Source: Marinimicrobium locisalis (GTDB lineage Bacteria > Pseudomonadota > Gammaproteobacteria > Pseudomonadales > Cellvibrionaceae). Taken from it: a stretch of 64,000 bases of DNA. Within the stretch, counting starts at the first letter, position 1. The number at the start of each line of letters is the position of its first letter. Under the pieces are notes generated by a model. It was not told the DNA's origin. It saw nothing but the letters and a program-made list of their open reading frames with translations, and made no database searches. The position numbers and the translations under genes are program-made. This document shows, piece by piece, positions 60,912 to 64,000 of this stretch. The DNA lies in contig NZ_JBDLLG010000010.1 in NCBI RefSeq assembly GCF_039822625.1, forward strand, positions 90,718-154,717. The letters are read 5' to 3'.

Positions 60912-63395
60912 ATGACTGTACATACCCCTCGTATTTTCGCTGTGTTCGCCCTGGCGCTCCTGGGCACCTTTACCGCTTCCTGCTCTGAGTCCGACCCTGG
61001 GTCCCAAAAGCCCTCCTCCGCCGAGCAGAGTGATTGGCTGACCTCCGTGCTGATCTTCTCCAAATCCCCCGGCTGGCAGCACGAGTCGGCGCCGGCGGGT
61101 GTCGAGGCGGTGACGGACCTGGTGGAAGAACGCGGCCTGACGCCGGTGGCGACGGAAGAGGCCAGCGTGTTCACCGATGAAGAGCTCCAGAAAATGGCCG
61201 CCGTGGTGTTTGTGAACACCTCGGGAGATATCCTCAATGAACAGCAGCAGCTGGCGTTTGAGCGCTATATCCAGGCGGGTGGCGGCTTTGTGGGCATTCA
61301 CTCGGCCACGGATACCGAGCGCGAGGGCAACTGGCACTGGTACCGGCGCCAGGTGGGTGCGGCTTTTGAATCCCACCCGAGTGATCCCGCAGGCGTCCAG
61401 GAGGCTACGCTGAATGTGGTGGATTCACACCACCCCGCGACCGAGGCGCTGCCGGAGCAGTTTCGCCTGGCCGACGAGTGGTATGATTTCACCTCCCTGT
61501 CAGACCGGCACCATGACTTGTTGACCGTTGACGAGCGCAGCTACCAAGGCGGACAGCACGGCGCCTACCATCCCATCGCCTGGTACCACGAGTTTGATGG
61601 CGGCCGGGCGTTCTACACGGGTCTGGGCCATACCACCGAGATGTTCGCTAACCCCCTGTTTTTGAAGCACCTGGACGGCGGGCTTGAGTATGCCCTGGCC
61701 GAGCGTCAGCCGCTGGACTACACCCAGGTCAAGCCCGATCCGCGCCGCTTCAAGCGCAACATCCTGGTCGATGACCTGAACGAGCCGGTGAGCTTTGATC
61801 TGACCGAAGACTACAGCGCCGCCATGATTGGCCAGCGCCAGGGCAAACTCCTCTGGGTGGACGTGGCCACTCAGGAAATGTCCGTCATGGCGGAATTTGA
61901 TGTGTTCGCGCCGGCCAAGAACATTGAGTTTGGCCTGCTGGCGGTCGCTTTCGACCCCGACTTTGCCCAGAATGGACTCATCTACGCCATGTACAACCTT
62001 CCGGACGAGAGCGGCGAGCACGACCTGCTGCAGCGCTTGGCACAATTCAAGGTGAACGGGAAGACAGTGGATATGGCCTCTGAGCAAGTATTACTGGATA
62101 TTCCCAACGATGACACCTGCTGCCATACGGGCGGCAACCTGGAGTTTGACCGCCACGGCAATTTGTTCGTCGCACTGGGAGACAACACCAACCCTTTCGA
62201 GTCCAACGGCTCCGGCCCGATCAATAACACCCCCGAGGGCCAGCACCACGATGCCCTGCGCAGCGCGGGCAACACCCAGGACTTGCGCGGCAAAATCTTG
62301 CGCATCCACCCGGATAAAAACGGCGGCTACAGCATTCCCGAGGGCAATCTGTTCACCTCGGCTGAACAGGGCCGCCCCGAAATCTATGTGATGGGCACCC
62401 GCAACCCCTACACCATCGCCGTGGATGACAACACCGGCGCTCTTTATTTCGGCGATATCGGCCCCGACGCCAAGGTTGAAACAGAGGAGTTCGGCCCGCG
62501 CGGTTACGATGAAATCAACAAAGTAACCGCAGCCGGCAATTTCGGCTGGCCCACCATGGTTGGCAACAATCTCCCCTACCGCAGGTACGACTATCAGGCC
62601 GGCACCAGTGGCAAGCTGTTCAACCCCCTGGCGCCGGAGAATTTCTCGCCGCGCAATACCGGACTGGACGTGCTCCCACCGGCCCAACCGGCAATGATCT
62701 GGTACCCCTATAACAATTCCGAGCGCTTCCCCGAGCTCGGCCAAGGTGGTCGCAATGCCTTGGTGGCTGGGGTGTATCCGGATTCCGGTGACCTGGCCTA
62801 CCCCGAGTACTACCAGGGCAAACTGATCATCGGCGACTTTATGCGCAGTTGGATCAAAGTGGTCACGGTCGATGAGTACGACGATGTGGTAAAGATCGAA
62901 GACCTGGCCCCCGCCGTCGACTTTGCCGGGCCGCTCGATCTGAAGATTACCGCCGATGGCCGCCTGTGGGTGCTTGAATATGGCTCCCAGTGGTGGGCTG
63001 GCGGCAAAGAGGCGAAGCTGAGCGTGGTGGAGTACGACCCGGACGCAGAGCTGCCAGAACCGAAAGAGGACGAAACAATGTCCGACGCAACGGCTAAGGG
63101 CATTGGGCACGCGGGCCAACTTGAAGTGGCCGAAGGTAAAGCGGCCGCCAAAGAAACCAGTTGCGTTGCCTGCCACCAAGAGCGCGAAGCCTCCGTGGGC
63201 CCAAGCTTTCTGGAGATTAAGCAGAAATACGGCGACCTGGATGACCCCAAAAGCTACGTCGCCCAAGCCATCGCCGACGGCAGCACTGGCAAATGGGGCG
63301 AGCACGCCATGCCCGCGCATGATTTCCTGGAGCAAGAGACCCGAGAAAACTTGGCCGCCTATATCCTATCCATCACCCCGGAAGGCGATGAATAA
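60912..63395 (+). CDS. lipoprotein fusion: ThuA-like domain, PQQ-type sugar dehydrogenase beta-propeller, cytochrome c
   Basis: An 827-residue protein with a lipoprotein-type signal (hydrophobic LALLGTFTASC, Cys24). Residues about 40-270 are a ThuA-like glutamine-amidotransferase-fold domain (VLIFSKSPGWQHES, GGGFVGIHSATD, WYHEFDGGRAFYTGLGH). Residues about 290-700 form a glucose/sorbosone dehydrogenase propeller (LLAVAFDPDF, DTCCHTGGNLEFD, LRGKILRIHPD, GTRNPYTIAVD). The end is a cytochrome c domain with CVACH and the Met ligand in HAMPAHDF. It probably oxidises a sugar or sugar alcohol in the periplasm and passes electrons to the heme. The start at ATG 60912 is preferred over GTG 60900. Confidence 0.88.
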   Translation: MTVHTPRIFAVFALALLGTFTASCSESDPGSQKPSSAEQSDWLTSVLIFSKSPGWQHESAPAGVEAVTDLVEERGLTPVATEEASVFTDEELQKMAAVVFVNTSGDILNEQQQLAFERYIQAGGGFVGIHSATDTEREGNWHWYRRQVGAAFESHPSDPAGVQEATLNVVDSHHPATEALPEQFRLADEWYDFTSLSDRHHDLLTVDERSYQGGQHGAYHPIAWYHEFDGGRAFYTGLGHTTEMFANPLFLKHLDGGLEYALAERQPLDYTQVKPDPRRFKRNILVDDLNEPVSFDLTEDYSAAMIGQRQGKLLWVDVATQEMSVMAEFDVFAPAKNIEFGLLAVAFDPDFAQNGLIYAMYNLPDESGEHDLLQRLAQFKVNGKTVDMASEQVLLDIPNDDTCCHTGGNLEFDRHGNLFVALGDNTNPFESNGSGPINNTPEGQHHDALRSAGNTQDLRGKILRIHPDKNGGYSIPEGNLFTSAEQGRPEIYVMGTRNPYTIAVDDNTGALYFGDIGPDAKVETEEFGPRGYDEINKVTAAGNFGWPTMVGNNLPYRRYDYQAGTSGKLFNPLAPENFSPRNTGLDVLPPAQPAMIWYPYNNSERFPELGQGGRNALVAGVYPDSGDLAYPEYYQGKLIIGDFMRSWIKVVTVDEYDDVVKIEDLAPAVDFAGPLDLKITADGRLWVLEYGSQWWAGGKEAKLSVVEYDPDAELPEPKEDETMSDATAKGIGHAGQLEVAEGKAAAKETSCVACHQEREASVGPSFLEIKQKYGDLDDPKSYVAQAIADGSTGKWGEHAMPAHDFLEQETRENLAAYILSITPEGDE

Positions 63396-63466
63396 GGGCG
63401 CGACGCCCTGCGACTGGGACACCTAAGGATGGGGCCCCCACACTTTAAAACAATAGAGGAAAAACC

Positions 63467-63703
63467 ATGCCCTTTTCGCAAGAACACCTAAGCGAACTCA
63501 ACTTGCTTGCCCTGTTTGACCCATCGTCTTCGCTGAAAGGCGTCAAGGTCCATCAAAGCTCCGCCGATCCAGCGATGGTGGCCGCAGCCGAGCGACTGCA
63601 TCAGAAGGGCCTCATTACTCAGAAGGATGGCGGGTATCTTACGCCTTTAGGCAGTGAAATCTCGGAGCATGTGCAGAAATTGCTGTCAGTAGTCACTAGC
63701 TAG
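63467..63703 (+). CDS. TIGR02647 family protein
   Basis: A 78-residue protein with the family pattern: F..EHLSELNLLALFDPSS, GVKVHQSSADPAMVAAAERLHQKGLI and DGGYLTPLGSE. This family is restricted to gammaproteobacteria and is sometimes called a DNA-binding protein; its function is not established. AGAGGAAAAACC precedes the ATG. Confidence 0.85.
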   Translation: MPFSQEHLSELNLLALFDPSSSLKGVKVHQSSADPAMVAAAERLHQKGLITQKDGGYLTPLGSEISEHVQKLLSVVTS

Positions 63704-63910
63704 TGCCCGTCCATAAACGGCAATTTTTCAGATAGTTGCCGGTTTTCCTCATTGGCTGTCAGCACTACGCTGCTCCCAACTTTGGGGGGCGGCGACTCTT
63801 CCGCCACAACTGCTCAAAACGCATCCAATTTGACAAGTGTAACGCAGCCGTCTCCCTGCCAACCCCTTGCTGACCACTCTTTCCCGGCGCTATTTAAATC
63901 AGTCGCAGCA
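63704..63910. other. spacer after the TIGR02647 gene
   Basis: About 200 bases with no supported gene. Its right end joins the transposase fragment. Confidence 0.35.
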
Positions 63911-64000
63911 CTATCCGCTGCTCAACCTGACCAGTCGCGTCAGGTTGTAACTGATCACCGATGCCCAGACAAATGACATAAAGCCGTCTTCGCCTTTCCA
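63911..64000 (-). mobile_element. C-terminal end of a transposase gene, cut by the window edge
   Basis: On the minus strand 29 codons are open from the window end to a TAG at 63911-63913, reading WKGEDGFMSFVWASVISYNL then TRLVRL. The Y/F-N-L-x-R-L-x-R-L ending is typical of the tail of DDE transposases of IS4/IS1380-like families. The family cannot be fixed from so short a piece. Confidence 0.4.

Noticed and set aside
62091..63335. 414-codon minus-strand frame opposite the sugar-dehydrogenase fusion
   Set aside because: Shadow frame; the plus strand carries clear ThuA, propeller and heme motifs.

Overview
The window looks like the chromosome of an aquatic or marine gammaproteobacterium. The evidence is a moderately high GC backbone, a Pseudomonas-type class Ia nrdAB pair, a second elongation factor G, a TIGR02647 gene, many outer-membrane proteins and large hybrid sensor kinases. 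A Cellvibrionales-like relative is my inference (a GH10 xylanase remnant fits); no 16S rRNA gene is present to prove it. I found no rRNA, tRNA or CRISPR array. Several long blocks look acquired by transfer.

Layout. 1-5.5 kb: end of an Asp-box repeat protein, then a minus-strand electron-transfer operon (decaheme MtrA/DmsE-type cytochrome, MtrB/PioB barrel, ferric-reductase-like flavocytochrome, periplasmic cytochrome b5). 5.6-11.9 kb: a xylanase remnant and a c-di-GMP/phosphorelay block (hybrid kinase, HPt-REC-REC-GGDEF protein, single-domain response regulator). 12-16 kb: small envelope proteins, purU and an AEC transporter. 16-21 kb: nrdA and nrdB with a DnaA box, NrdR-like boxes and palindromic repeats. 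21-28 kb: an AT-richer defence island with a two-gene CBASS (SMODS/AGS-C CD-NTase plus SLATT effector) and a 1522-residue nuclease-STAND-helical-repeat protein.

28-38 kb: a MOSC gene, fusA2, a YjbR protein, a porin-like protein, a stretch of gene debris, and a Fur-box-linked tonB/TonB-receptor/exbB/exbD operon in which tonB, exbB and exbD are all damaged. 38-60 kb: a second c-di-GMP block (GGDEF/EAL protein, two kinases, HPt-REC-REC-GGDEF, response regulator), split by an insert of about 11 kb. The insert lies between 240-bp direct repeats and carries an M17 peptidase, a Zn peptidase, an ATP-grasp enzyme, a frameshifted ectC, mgtE, an OmpA lipoprotein, a CmpX-like MscS, a SigX-like ECF sigma factor, another frameshifted MscS and an IS3 remnant. 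60-64 kb: a second MOSC copy fused to IS1182-type transposase debris, a ThuA/sugar-dehydrogenase/cytochrome c fusion lipoprotein, a TIGR02647 gene and a transposase end.

How the parts work together. The cytochrome operon probably moves electrons between periplasm and cell exterior. The two signalling blocks look like related phosphorelay arrays that set c-di-GMP level. The 11-kb insert is rich in osmotic and envelope-stress functions. Two pairs of long direct repeats (MOSC copies 32,190 bp apart; kinase/EAL junction copies 11,214 bp apart) each differ at about 6.5-7% of positions by hand alignment. This suggests recombination with DNA from a related strain rather than fresh duplication.
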